A stretch of DNA of 45,877 nucleotides. Source: a virus. The notes below the pieces were generated by a model. The model had not been told where the DNA came from and searched no databases. It worked only from the letters and a program-made list of their open reading frames with translations. Positions 22,569 to 30,759 of the stretch are shown here, piece by piece. The stretch spans positions 1 through 45,877 of IMG/VR virus record IMGVR_UViG_3300022074_000089; one strand, written 5' to 3'. The translations under genes and the position numbers were made by a program. Each line of letters begins with the position of its first letter. Position 1 is the first letter of the stretch.

Positions 22569-25500
22569 ATGATAACACAATATTCAAATATCAAACAAAT
22601 AAATGAAAGCTTGAATGCTTTAGAAGGTTATAGATACCGGGACATAGATCGTAATATATTTTTACGAAATAACCAACAATATATATTTGATACTGGATAT
22701 CATGACACAGAATTTCATATATACTCCGGAGAGGATTGGATTACTGGAAAATATAACAGTGTAAATTTATCTGCATTTACTGGTCAAAAAATTAATGAAA
22801 ATAATAATCCAATATTTTTAAATAATGCTCATACATTAGATGTATATCAACAATTCTCTGATTTACAATTAACTTCTGGTAATTATAAATTTGTTGTTAA
22901 TTTCTTTGAAAATAAAATTGGAAGTTATGATAATCCTTCTTTTGTAATTGATAAAGTTTCAGCTGATAAAACAGAAATTAGGTTACGATTATTAGATGAA
23001 ACAAATAGTCAACATTTATTACAAGTAACTGATTGGATAAATAATGTTAATCAAACAGTATTTAATACACAAACAAGTAAAAACTATTTATTAAACTTTG
23101 GAAAAAATCAAACAATACATTTTGTTAATAGTGTTATTATAGGAAAATATTTATTTGTTAAAACATATAAACCAATAGACACTAATATATTCAAAGAAAA
23201 TTTCAAATGTTGGGTTGTTTGTGAAACACAGTTACCATATATTGATAATGTAGCATTATCCGAACAAGAAATTGAAATACAATATAATGTATTAGATAAT
23301 ATCAATTGGGATGCATATGATGAAACAATACAATCTTCTGAAACATCATTAAAAAATTGGAATCAATTATTAGGATCATCATTACAAACATCTCAACAAA
23401 TTATTGATTCATATTTTTCTGGATCATTGTCTGGAATAGATTTAAATATTGATTATACAGATTTTAATAACTTTATATTTTATAGTTCGGCTACTGAACG
23501 ATTATCAAATTTTAAATATAAATTAGAATTATTAGAATATTATACCGCTCAGTCAGCATCATCTGCAAATATATCAGGAGGCACTGCTGTAACTAATGCA
23601 AATGATTATACTTCATTATATAATAATTTAATTGGAACATTTGATGAATTTGAAAACTTTTTATATTATAAATCTTCTTCTGGATTATTTAGTAATGATA
23701 TTCCTAGTATAAATCCTAATGTTGGTTTTTTAACTGGTAGTTATATAACGCCATCTCCAAAAAGTAACATTTCTAGACCATATCAGTTATACTCGGTAAC
23801 TAGTAGTATATTTGAATCATGGTATTCAGGATTATATGAATCTGCTTCATTATATGATTTGAGAAATAATAATCGACTAACAAAAGCAGTTCCAGAATTT
23901 ATTTTATTAGATGAAAATAATGAACAACTTGAAGTGTTTGTTAACATGTTAGGACATCATTATGATATATTACATTCGTATATTCATTGTATGACTAAAA
24001 TTAATAATCGAAATGAACATCCAGAATCTGGAATGCCAAATGAATTATTATATTCAGTAGCAAAACAATTTGGTTGGACATTAACAAATGGTCATCAATA
24101 TCAAAATCTATGGGAATATGTATTAGGAACAAATGAAGCTGGAACACCTTTAACTGGATCTAATACAGTAGGCGAAGAGTCGTTACCAGGTCGTGAAATG
24201 ACATTTCAAGTATGGAGGAGGATAGTTAATAATATTCCAGGATTATTGAAATCGAAAGGAACTAAACGAAGTATTCAAGCATTATTATCATGTTATGGAG
24301 TACCTCAATCACTAATTACAATTAAAGAATATGGCGGTCCTAGAATTGCAAGAAAGCCTATATATGAAAAATTAAATTTTGATTATTCATTAGATTTAAT
24401 TAATAATAATGCTGGGACAGTACGAGTTGATTATGATCAACCAATTAAGTCTGTTGAATTACGATTTAAAGTAGATGACGTATTAAATAATCCAACAGTT
24501 CCTAGTTCAATGAATTTATATTCAATCGGATCAAATGATGTAACGATTGATTTTGTTCGTGGAACATTAGGAACATTGAGTATTAACGGAAATGCAACTT
24601 CAGAAATAGAATGTTATAATGGAGAATATTTAAATACATTATTAAGAAGTGGATCTTCTGGAACTTTAGAGTTATTAGTACAAAAATCAAAATATGGAAA
24701 AATTGTAGCTACAGTTTCTTCATCAATAACAGGAAATTTTTCTAATACAGGAACATTGACATTAGGAGGTTCGACAAGATTAAAAGGACAATTACAAGAA
24801 TTACGATTGTGGTCTTCAAGCTTGCAAGATTCTCCATTTGAAAATCACACAAAAGCTCCAGGATCATATGATGGTAATATTAGTGCATATGATGAATTAT
24901 TATTTAGACTTCCATTAAATGAAAATATTAATCATTCACAAACTGGAAGTTTACTTGGTGTGGAACCAAAAACATCAAATATTTCAGCTTCATTTATAGG
25001 ATGGAGTTCTGATACTCCATATGATTCGTTAGAAGAAACATATTATTATGATGGTATTTCTATAGGAGCTGGGACGTATGATGACAATAAAATTAGAATT
25101 GAATCTAATGAACTTATTGGTAGTTTGAGTTCTGATACAAGAGCTTCATTATCTCAATATGATAAAGCTCCATTAGATTCGAATAAATTAGGAGTATTTT
25201 ATTCTCCACAAACAACTATAGATGAAGATATAATAGCACAGTTAGGATATGTAAGATTAGATCAATATATTGGCGATCCAGAAAATCAATCTCAAAAATC
25301 ATATCCAGAATTAATACAATTTTCTAAATCATATTGGAAAAAATATAGTAGAAAAAATAATTTAAATGCATTTATCAATATGTTTACTTTATTTGATTTA
25401 TCATTTTTTAAACAACTTGATCAAGTATTACCTGCAAGAGCTGATAAAATTAAAGGATTATTAGTACAACCAAATTTATTAGAAAGAAGTAAAGAAGCGG

Positions 25501-26096
25501 TATATAGTAAACCAGTTGAAATAAAAAATAATAGTTATACGTCTTCTTTAAATGCTTCTCCGGAAATACCTACTTCGTATGATAATATTAATGCAATATT
25601 AAATAATAAAGATATCTTATTATCCGGTATATCTAATAAAATACAAGGAGAAATGCGTCCTATAGATATGTATACAGGAAGTATATCACCATTAAGTGTA
25701 AATATTAACGCTTCTGCAGGAATTTCAGTTGCAACAGTAGGTCAAAGAAGACATAGATTTGAAGGATGTAAATTGACTGGCCCTGGTATTAATATTCCGA
25801 CTAATAATTTTCCAATTGGAGCACCGGTTGTTACAAGAGTAAAAGTTAGTCCAACAGAATTAGTTAGCAGTGATCCTAATCGATTAGGAGTATTTAGTAC
25901 AGAACGTGATAAAGAAATAACAATTAAAGAAGAACCAGAAATTATTGTATCAAAAAATGATCCTACAACAACAGCTCAAACAACTACTAATACATTAGCT
26001 GCTAAAGGAAATACATCAATACCAGAAAATAATCCACCGGTTATACAACGAACTACAAATAATAAAAGTAATTATAAATCTACTAGAGGAAATTAA
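22569..26096 (+). CDS. Large baseplate protein, gp7-like, with LamG-type lectin domain, 1175 aa
   Basis: Size and position fit T4 gp7 (1032 aa). A conserved region at residues about 535-600, with MTFQVWRRIVNNIPGLLKSKGTKRSI then QALLSCYGVPQSLITIKEYGGP, is typical of phage tail proteins of the gp7/tail protein I group. It is followed at about 620-790 by a concanavalin A/LamG-like sandwich (SGTLELLVQKSKYG, GQLQELRLWSS). The last 80 residues are Pro/Thr/Asn-rich and probably flexible. The lectin domain suggests contact with surface glycans. The next late promoter and a 16-bp palindrome begin at its stop codon. Confidence 0.6.
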   Translation: MITQYSNIKQINESLNALEGYRYRDIDRNIFLRNNQQYIFDTGYHDTEFHIYSGEDWITGKYNSVNLSAFTGQKINENNNPIFLNNAHTLDVYQQFSDLQLTSGNYKFVVNFFENKIGSYDNPSFVIDKVSADKTEIRLRLLDETNSQHLLQVTDWINNVNQTVFNTQTSKNYLLNFGKNQTIHFVNSVIIGKYLFVKTYKPIDTNIFKENFKCWVVCETQLPYIDNVALSEQEIEIQYNVLDNINWDAYDETIQSSETSLKNWNQLLGSSLQTSQQIIDSYFSGSLSGIDLNIDYTDFNNFIFYSSATERLSNFKYKLELLEYYTAQSASSANISGGTAVTNANDYTSLYNNLIGTFDEFENFLYYKSSSGLFSNDIPSINPNVGFLTGSYITPSPKSNISRPYQLYSVTSSIFESWYSGLYESASLYDLRNNNRLTKAVPEFILLDENNEQLEVFVNMLGHHYDILHSYIHCMTKINNRNEHPESGMPNELLYSVAKQFGWTLTNGHQYQNLWEYVLGTNEAGTPLTGSNTVGEESLPGREMTFQVWRRIVNNIPGLLKSKGTKRSIQALLSCYGVPQSLITIKEYGGPRIARKPIYEKLNFDYSLDLINNNAGTVRVDYDQPIKSVELRFKVDDVLNNPTVPSSMNLYSIGSNDVTIDFVRGTLGTLSINGNATSEIECYNGEYLNTLLRSGSSGTLELLVQKSKYGKIVATVSSSITGNFSNTGTLTLGGSTRLKGQLQELRLWSSSLQDSPFENHTKAPGSYDGNISAYDELLFRLPLNENINHSQTGSLLGVEPKTSNISASFIGWSSDTPYDSLEETYYYDGISIGAGTYDDNKIRIESNELIGSLSSDTRASLSQYDKAPLDSNKLGVFYSPQTTIDEDIIAQLGYVRLDQYIGDPENQSQKSYPELIQFSKSYWKKYSRKNNLNAFINMFTLFDLSFFKQLDQVLPARADKIKGLLVQPNLLERSKEAVYSKPVEIKNNSYTSSLNASPEIPTSYDNINAILNNKDILLSGISNKIQGEMRPIDMYTGSISPLSVNINASAGISVATVGQRRHRFEGCKLTGPGINIPTNNFPIGAPVVTRVKVSPTELVSSDPNRLGVFSTERDKEITIKEEPEIIVSKNDPTTTAQTTTNTLAAKGNTSIPENNPPVIQRTTNNKSNYKSTRGN

Positions 26097-26124
26097 TCAA
26101 AATTTTGATTGAACAATATTTATT
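26095..26124 (+). promoter_or_regulatory. 16-bp palindrome plus late-type promoter motif
   Basis: AATCAAAATTTTGATT (26095-26110) is a perfect palindrome overlapping the gp7-like stop codon, followed after 4 nt by AATATTTATT (26115-26124). AAAAGGA precedes the start codon at 26145. Confidence 0.55.
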
Positions 26125-26144
26125 AAAAACAAAAGGACATTAAT

Positions 26145-26810
26145 ATGGGATATTTAGATAATACATCAATAACAGTCGACGCAATATTAACAAATAAAGG
26201 TCGTGAATTATTAGCACAAGGAGGAACTGCTTTTAATATTACGCAATTTGCGTTAGGTGATGATGAAATAGATTATACATTATGGAATCCAAATGATACT
26301 AGAGGTACAGCATTTTATGGAGATGTTATTGAAAATATGCCAGTAACAGAAGCAATTCCAGATCAAACAAAAGCTTTAAAATATAGATTATTAACATTAC
26401 CTGGAAATAATGCACAATATTTACCAAAAGTTTCAGTAGCTCCAGCGTCGATGGGTTCGCAATCAGGAAATGGATCAACACTTACATTTAATGTATCAAC
26501 ATTAAACTTTTCAAATGCAAATTCAACATTAGGATATACAGCGGTTTTATCTAATAGTTCAATAGGAACATTAACTGCAGCAACAGGACAATCATTAAGT
26601 AATGTAGCTCCTGGAATAACTGGCGATGCAACTTCTATAGCAATTGTTGGTTTAGGCGGATTTAATTTAACATTGAATCCAAATCCTTCTACAACTGAAA
26701 AAAGAACTGCTACGATTACATTTTTTGCAAATGAAACTGGAGGAGAAGTTACTGTTAATATAACACAAGCAAAACGTACGTTTACTGCTTCACAAAATAC
26801 GACCATTTAA
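26145..26810 (+). CDS. Structural protein with BACON-like C-terminal domain, 221 aa
   Basis: The first 90 residues (GYLDNTSITVDAILTNKGRELLA, FALGDDEIDYTLWNPND and the GDVIENMPVTEA segment) match a structural protein type widespread in marine phages. The remaining part is an Ig-like domain ending KRTATITFFANETGGEVTVNITQAK, the R-x-A-x-I-T-F...V-x-I-T-Q pattern of BACON domains of Bacteroidota. So the protein is probably a virion surface component with an added glycan- or mucin-binding domain. It has a clear AAAAGGA ribosome-binding site and its own promoter. Confidence 0.6.
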   Translation: MGYLDNTSITVDAILTNKGRELLAQGGTAFNITQFALGDDEIDYTLWNPNDTRGTAFYGDVIENMPVTEAIPDQTKALKYRLLTLPGNNAQYLPKVSVAPASMGSQSGNGSTLTFNVSTLNFSNANSTLGYTAVLSNSSIGTLTAATGQSLSNVAPGITGDATSIAIVGLGGFNLTLNPNPSTTEKRTATITFFANETGGEVTVNITQAKRTFTASQNTTI

Positions 26811-26812
26811 AA

Positions 26813-27922
26813 ATGAGAACAACTATGATAAATTTACTAAAACAACTACCAAACCAAGGACAATCATTATCATTTCAACAATTGGATCCAACTAGAGATA
26901 TTATTGATTCATCTCAAGAAACGATAACAGACGCATTATGGAGTGATGATCAGCCATTATTATCTACATTTTTTACCGCATCAAATTTATCAGTTTCTCA
27001 AAAAGCATATTATGTTAATGTATATCAAAAAGATCCTGCAGCAACTGGATCTGCTATTCAATTTGCATTAGCATACGGTGATCAACGAGGTAGTGGATCA
27101 TTAAATAATGGTGGTGGACAATTAGGGGATGCTCCTAGTAAAGCAATATATTCACAATATAAACAATTATTATTAGATGAAACAGTAAATGCATTTACAT
27201 TTAAAACTGGATCTGGTGTTTATACTACGGATTCAATATATGTAATAAATTTGCAACGAGCAAGATCAAAAGAAAGATTAGATCCAGGTAATTGGGAATT
27301 ACCATTAAATGGTATTACATCTAGAGATACAGATGCAACAGGAAGTGTTGTAATAGGACCTTCTCATATAAAACTAATTGATAATTCATCAACAGAAACA
27401 ACATCTACACCGGAAATTGCAGATTCATATGATATTGTTTCTGGAAGTATTTCAAATGGAATTTTTAATTCAACTGCTCCTGAATATTATGGTAAAGTTT
27501 ACCCACAACATAGCGTTATTATATTAGATGGAAGAAAATTAGATAATGAGTTAGGATTTAAAACTAACACCGGTTCTAATGCAGCTGGAAGTAATCATTA
27601 TGGATTGTTTCATTCTATTTCAGGATCTGCATCTGCTGGATCAGGATCATTTTTAGCTAGAAATAAAGAAACTGTTAGTAGCACTATGTATTTTGTTAGA
27701 TTAAATAATGCAGATTATAATTACTCAAATAATCCATCATATGTAACTGGAACACAATTTGAAATTGCAAATCAAGGATATTGGACAGATCCTGTATCAT
27801 ATATAACTACAGTTGGTTTATATAATGATCAACAAGAATTATTAGCAGTTGCAAAATTAAGTAAGCCAATTAAAAAAGACAAAAAATCAGAATTAAATAT
27901 TCGTGTTAAATTAGATTATTAA
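26813..27922 (+). CDS. Virion structural protein, 369 aa
   Basis: Pattern IQFALAYGDQRGSGSLNNGG, PSKAIYSQYKQLLLDETVNAF, VYTTDSIYVINLQRARSKERLDPGNWEL is a recurrent structural protein of marine T4-like phages (from memory), function unassigned. The C-terminus (WTDPVSYITTVGLYNDQQELLAVAKLSKPIKKD) is repeated in weaker form in the next gene at the same position, so the two share a C-terminal domain and probably form one complex. Begins 2 nt after the preceding stop. Confidence 0.6.
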   Translation: MRTTMINLLKQLPNQGQSLSFQQLDPTRDIIDSSQETITDALWSDDQPLLSTFFTASNLSVSQKAYYVNVYQKDPAATGSAIQFALAYGDQRGSGSLNNGGGQLGDAPSKAIYSQYKQLLLDETVNAFTFKTGSGVYTTDSIYVINLQRARSKERLDPGNWELPLNGITSRDTDATGSVVIGPSHIKLIDNSSTETTSTPEIADSYDIVSGSISNGIFNSTAPEYYGKVYPQHSVIILDGRKLDNELGFKTNTGSNAAGSNHYGLFHSISGSASAGSGSFLARNKETVSSTMYFVRLNNADYNYSNNPSYVTGTQFEIANQGYWTDPVSYITTVGLYNDQQELLAVAKLSKPIKKDKKSELNIRVKLDY

Positions 27923-27939
27923 TTACACGTATTTTTCGC

Positions 27940-27965
27940 CTGTTATATTTATTATAAAATAACAG
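27940..27965 (+). promoter_or_regulatory. Late-type promoter inside inverted repeat
   Basis: TATATTTATT (27944-27953) overlaps and follows the 5' arm CTGTTAT (27940-27946); the 3' arm ATAACAG (27959-27965) covers the position 8-14 nt before the start codon at 27973, where the ribosome would bind. The stem is a perfect 7 bp. Confidence 0.55.
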
Positions 27966-27972
27966 AGTTTAT

Positions 27973-29553
27973 ATGTCAGATATCACAGAATATACTGGTG
28001 AATCAGTAAAAGCTTTTAAAAAAGTAAATCCTACTGATTTAAAATTTACTCCAATGCAATTAAACAAAACGTTTTATATGTATTCTGGAAGTACTTCGTT
28101 ATATACACCATTAAACGCATATTATACAGAAAATATACCAGAAAATAATTTAAATTGGGGTGAACAAAATTTAAATGATACATATAAATCAATCATTTAT
28201 AAATCATTGCAACAATTATTTTATAAAGATTCATATGATACGGAAATATTCTTATATAAAACATCTTCTATTTTTAGTATACCTCAAAAGAAAATGGGAC
28301 AAAAAATTAAAGAAGATTCATTTACATATAATAGTGCATCATTAAGTTTAAAATCTAATAGATCTGGAAAAATATTTGATGAAAATATTAATATAGAATC
28401 TTTTCCTGATACATTAAATTTTTATGAAGGATTTAATAAATATTTTGATTCTTCAAATATAACATATGAATCGCAAAATATTAATTATGTTTCTGGAGTA
28501 ACAACGAATAATGGAAATCAACAATCTATAGGATTATCGGCATTATTTTCTGGAAATGGTTATATATCATCTAGTTTAGAAGGAATATATGATAAACAAC
28601 ATGATTATGCAATATCATTTTTTATATCAGGAACAAATAGTACAAATAATGATCAGTTGATATTAACAAAAGCAGATCAAATAACTAGAAGTCCATGTCC
28701 TTTTAATATTGAATTAAGCGGAAGTAATGAAATTAAATTTAGTATACGTGGTAATAATTCTAATTTAATTGCGTTAATAACATCTTCTGCAGACGTTTCT
28801 TCGTCTTGGACTCATGTAGTATGTCAAAAAACTGGTAGTGATATTGAGATGTATATTAATGGAACTAAACATTCATCTGGTAGTTTTGATTTTCTTCGTG
28901 ATAATTTAAATACATATATAAATTCTCCAACATTTATTAATAACAATTATCATTTAAGTATTGGCGGTTATAACACAAATAGCACTAATCTACAAGGATA
29001 TTTAGATGAAATTAGGATTTATAATAAATCATTATCACAATTGGAAATAAGCACTTTATCGGACCGTAGCGAGGGTGGAGGATTATTACAAACAAATATT
29101 GTTGGAAATATATTTTCTGAAAAAGGATTTATTGTTATATCAACTCCAGATTATAGATATAATAATTTATTATCTACAAAATATACTGCAAGTTATCAAA
29201 GTACAATTACATTATATGAAATGTCGACATTATGTCGTGTTGATGCAGGTGACTTTAATGTTACTAATAATCATAGTGCACATAATGATTCAAATATTCA
29301 ATATTTAAACTATTTAACTGGGAGTGAGTTTTCCCCATATATTACATCAATAGGATTATATAATTCGACTGGAACTTTATTAGCAATTGGAAAATTGGGA
29401 CAACCAATAAAAAAACGTGATGATGTTGATATGAATTTTTTAGTTAGAATGGATCTAGACATTAGACCTATTAAATCAGGATCTAGTTTAAATAGTACAA
29501 ATCAAAATTTTAATATAAATAATTCTAATACATATGGAGGATTATCATATTGA
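27973..29553 (+). CDS. Structural protein with LamG-type lectin domain, 526 aa
   Basis: A Laminin-G/concanavalin-A-like domain spans about residues 180-365: LSALFSGNGYISSSL, HDYAISFFISG, SSSWTHVVCQKTGSDIEMYINGTKHSS and LQGYLDEIRIYNKSLSQLEI, which is the canonical LamG_3 ending. The C-terminus (YITSIGLYNSTGTLLAIGKLGQPIKKRDDVDM) matches the end of the preceding protein, marking a shared attachment domain. A glycan-binding virion surface protein is likely. The stop overlaps the TTG start of the kinase-like gene (TTGA). Confidence 0.7.
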   Translation: MSDITEYTGESVKAFKKVNPTDLKFTPMQLNKTFYMYSGSTSLYTPLNAYYTENIPENNLNWGEQNLNDTYKSIIYKSLQQLFYKDSYDTEIFLYKTSSIFSIPQKKMGQKIKEDSFTYNSASLSLKSNRSGKIFDENINIESFPDTLNFYEGFNKYFDSSNITYESQNINYVSGVTTNNGNQQSIGLSALFSGNGYISSSLEGIYDKQHDYAISFFISGTNSTNNDQLILTKADQITRSPCPFNIELSGSNEIKFSIRGNNSNLIALITSSADVSSSWTHVVCQKTGSDIEMYINGTKHSSGSFDFLRDNLNTYINSPTFINNNYHLSIGGYNTNSTNLQGYLDEIRIYNKSLSQLEISTLSDRSEGGGLLQTNIVGNIFSEKGFIVISTPDYRYNNLLSTKYTASYQSTITLYEMSTLCRVDAGDFNVTNNHSAHNDSNIQYLNYLTGSEFSPYITSIGLYNSTGTLLAIGKLGQPIKKRDDVDMNFLVRMDLDIRPIKSGSSLNSTNQNFNINNSNTYGGLSY

Positions 29554-30095
29554 TTAAATTAAAAAACATATTAAACGAAATATCAGAAACTGATGCTAAT
29601 AATTTATTAAATAAAATTAAAAATAAAGAATTTTCATTTGTTGCACAAGGGGATAATGGAAAAGTATATGCAATAAATGGAGAAGATTTATTATTTAAAA
29701 TAACAACAGAGCCAGACGAAAAAGCAGTTGCAGATGTAATTGTAGGAAGGGCATCTGAATTTAACTCATTTATTCCTGTTCATTATTCAGATCCAAAACG
29801 TAGTTTATATATAATGAATAAAGCAAATCCATTATCTCCAAAAGAACAACAAGAAATAAATAAATTTTATAATGGTTATAAAAATTTTTTAAGGCAAGCT
29901 GGCCCAGATGCATCTGTATTTGATTATTTAGATACTGAAGAGACTAGAAATTATTCTCCGGTATTAATTAATTTTATGAGAGCATTACAGCAACATGTAA
30001 GAAAAACAAATATAGGAGATTTACATTTATCATTAGATTTCAAACCAGATAATATCATGAAATGGAATGGTAATTTAGTAATGATCGACTGGTAA
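29550..30095 (+). CDS. Putative capsid-targeted protein-kinase-like protein, 181 aa (TTG start)
   Basis: The TTG start overlaps the previous stop and gives MIKLKNILNE, the shared peptide with the LNE triplet. The remainder is a compact kinase fold: glycine-rich loop AQGDNGKVYAI (residues 32-42), Lys50 in LLFKIT, an alpha-C-like segment about 54-70, hinge LYIMNKANP (86-94), catalytic loop LDFKPDNIM with Asp163, Lys165 and Asn168 (compare RDLKPENIL), and Asp180 in the DFG position. The chain ends one residue later, so there is no activation segment or C-lobe remainder. A phosphotransferase activity is inferred; a pseudokinase or truncated enzyme is possible. Confidence 0.65.
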   Translation: MIKLKNILNEISETDANNLLNKIKNKEFSFVAQGDNGKVYAINGEDLLFKITTEPDEKAVADVIVGRASEFNSFIPVHYSDPKRSLYIMNKANPLSPKEQQEINKFYNGYKNFLRQAGPDASVFDYLDTEETRNYSPVLINFMRALQQHVRKTNIGDLHLSLDFKPDNIMKWNGNLVMIDW

Positions 30096-30103
30096 AGGAA
30101 GTT

Positions 30104-30580
30104 ATGAAAAATCATTGGCACTCTAATAATAAACAACGCCAAGCGGCATATAAATATGGATATAGATCTGGCTTAGAATTAAAAGTTGCAGATCAAATCA
30201 AAGAAGCAAAATATCCTGTTAATTACGAAAAAGAAACATTACAATATATAGTTCCACAAAAAAATTCTAAATATACTCCGGATTTTATATTTACAAAAAA
30301 ATCAGGTAACACAATGTATATTGAAACAAAAGGAAGATGGACAAGCACTGATAGACAAAAAATGAAACATGTTTTAGCATCACATCCAGATATTGATTTA
30401 AGAATTATATTTCAGAATCCCAATCAAAAGATATCAAAAGGTTCAAAAACAACATATGAAATGTATGCAAATAAAATAGGAATAACACACGTTGCAAAAA
30501 AAGATATGCCGGAAGAGTGGTTAAATGAATGTTGTAAAGAAGGAGAAACGCCGGTTACATCAAAGTTTTTTGTATTATGA
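30104..30580 (+). CDS. Endonuclease I (T7 gp3-type) Holliday-junction resolvase, 158 aa
   Basis: Clear resemblance to T7 endonuclease I along the whole length: YRSGLELKVADQI, NYEKETLQYIVP, SKYTPDFIF, MYIETKGRW, RQKMKHV, PDIDLRIIFQNPNQKISKGSKTTYEM and MPEEWLNECC. The active-site set is complete: Glu25, Asp60, Glu74 and Lys76, matching T7 residues E20, D55, E65 and K67. It should cut branched DNA during recombination and before packaging, the job done in T4 by the unrelated gp49. It follows the kinase-like gene with an AAGGAAG site and ends this transcript. Confidence 0.88.
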   Translation: MKNHWHSNNKQRQAAYKYGYRSGLELKVADQIKEAKYPVNYEKETLQYIVPQKNSKYTPDFIFTKKSGNTMYIETKGRWTSTDRQKMKHVLASHPDIDLRIIFQNPNQKISKGSKTTYEMYANKIGITHVAKKDMPEEWLNECCKEGETPVTSKFFVL

Positions 30581-30591
30581 TTGGATAATTG

Positions 30592-30610
30592 AAAAATAAT
30601 CATTATTTTT
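30592..30610 (+). terminator. AT-only hairpin after the resolvase gene
   Basis: AAAAATAAT and ATTATTTTT (30592-30600 and 30602-30610) are exact inverted repeats with a one-base centre, followed by TT. It could terminate transcription, though an AT-only stem is weak. In the rest of the gap (30581-30759) there is a second inverted repeat and a promoter but no gene. Confidence 0.4.
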
Positions 30611-30673
30611 TTAATGTAAGTTAATAAAAAGATGAAATCGTTTAATATAATGTATATTATTAAATGATGAATC

Positions 30674-30700
30674 GTTAGACCGATTATGATTGTGTCTAAC
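30674..30700. repeat. Inverted repeat GTTAGAC/GTCTAAC in intergenic region
   Basis: GTTAGAC (30674-30680) and GTCTAAC (30694-30700) are perfect 7-nt inverted repeats around 13 nt. The site lies about 25 nt upstream of the -35 of the primase promoter, so it could be an operator for a regulator of the replication genes, or an RNA structure. Confidence 0.4.
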
Positions 30701-30724
30701 ATATATTATATAATACCAATACTT

Positions 30725-30752
30725 TTGATCTTTCAGTAAATTTTCTTATAAT
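30725..30752 (+). promoter_or_regulatory. Sigma70-like promoter TTGATC-16-TATAAT, leaderless start
   Basis: TTGATC (30725-30730) and TATAAT (30747-30752) are 16 nt apart. The primase ATG at 30760 lies 7 nt after the -10, where transcription would start, so the mRNA is probably leaderless. Confidence 0.6.
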
Positions 30753-30759
30753 ATATTAT

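Noticed and set aside
26363-26806. Minus-strand ORF of 147 aa opposite the BACON-like structural gene
   Set aside because: It is a shadow of the + strand gene: no ribosome site, no neighbouring minus-strand genes, and its composition (Val/Pro/Asn runs) mirrors the Thr/Asn-rich + frame.
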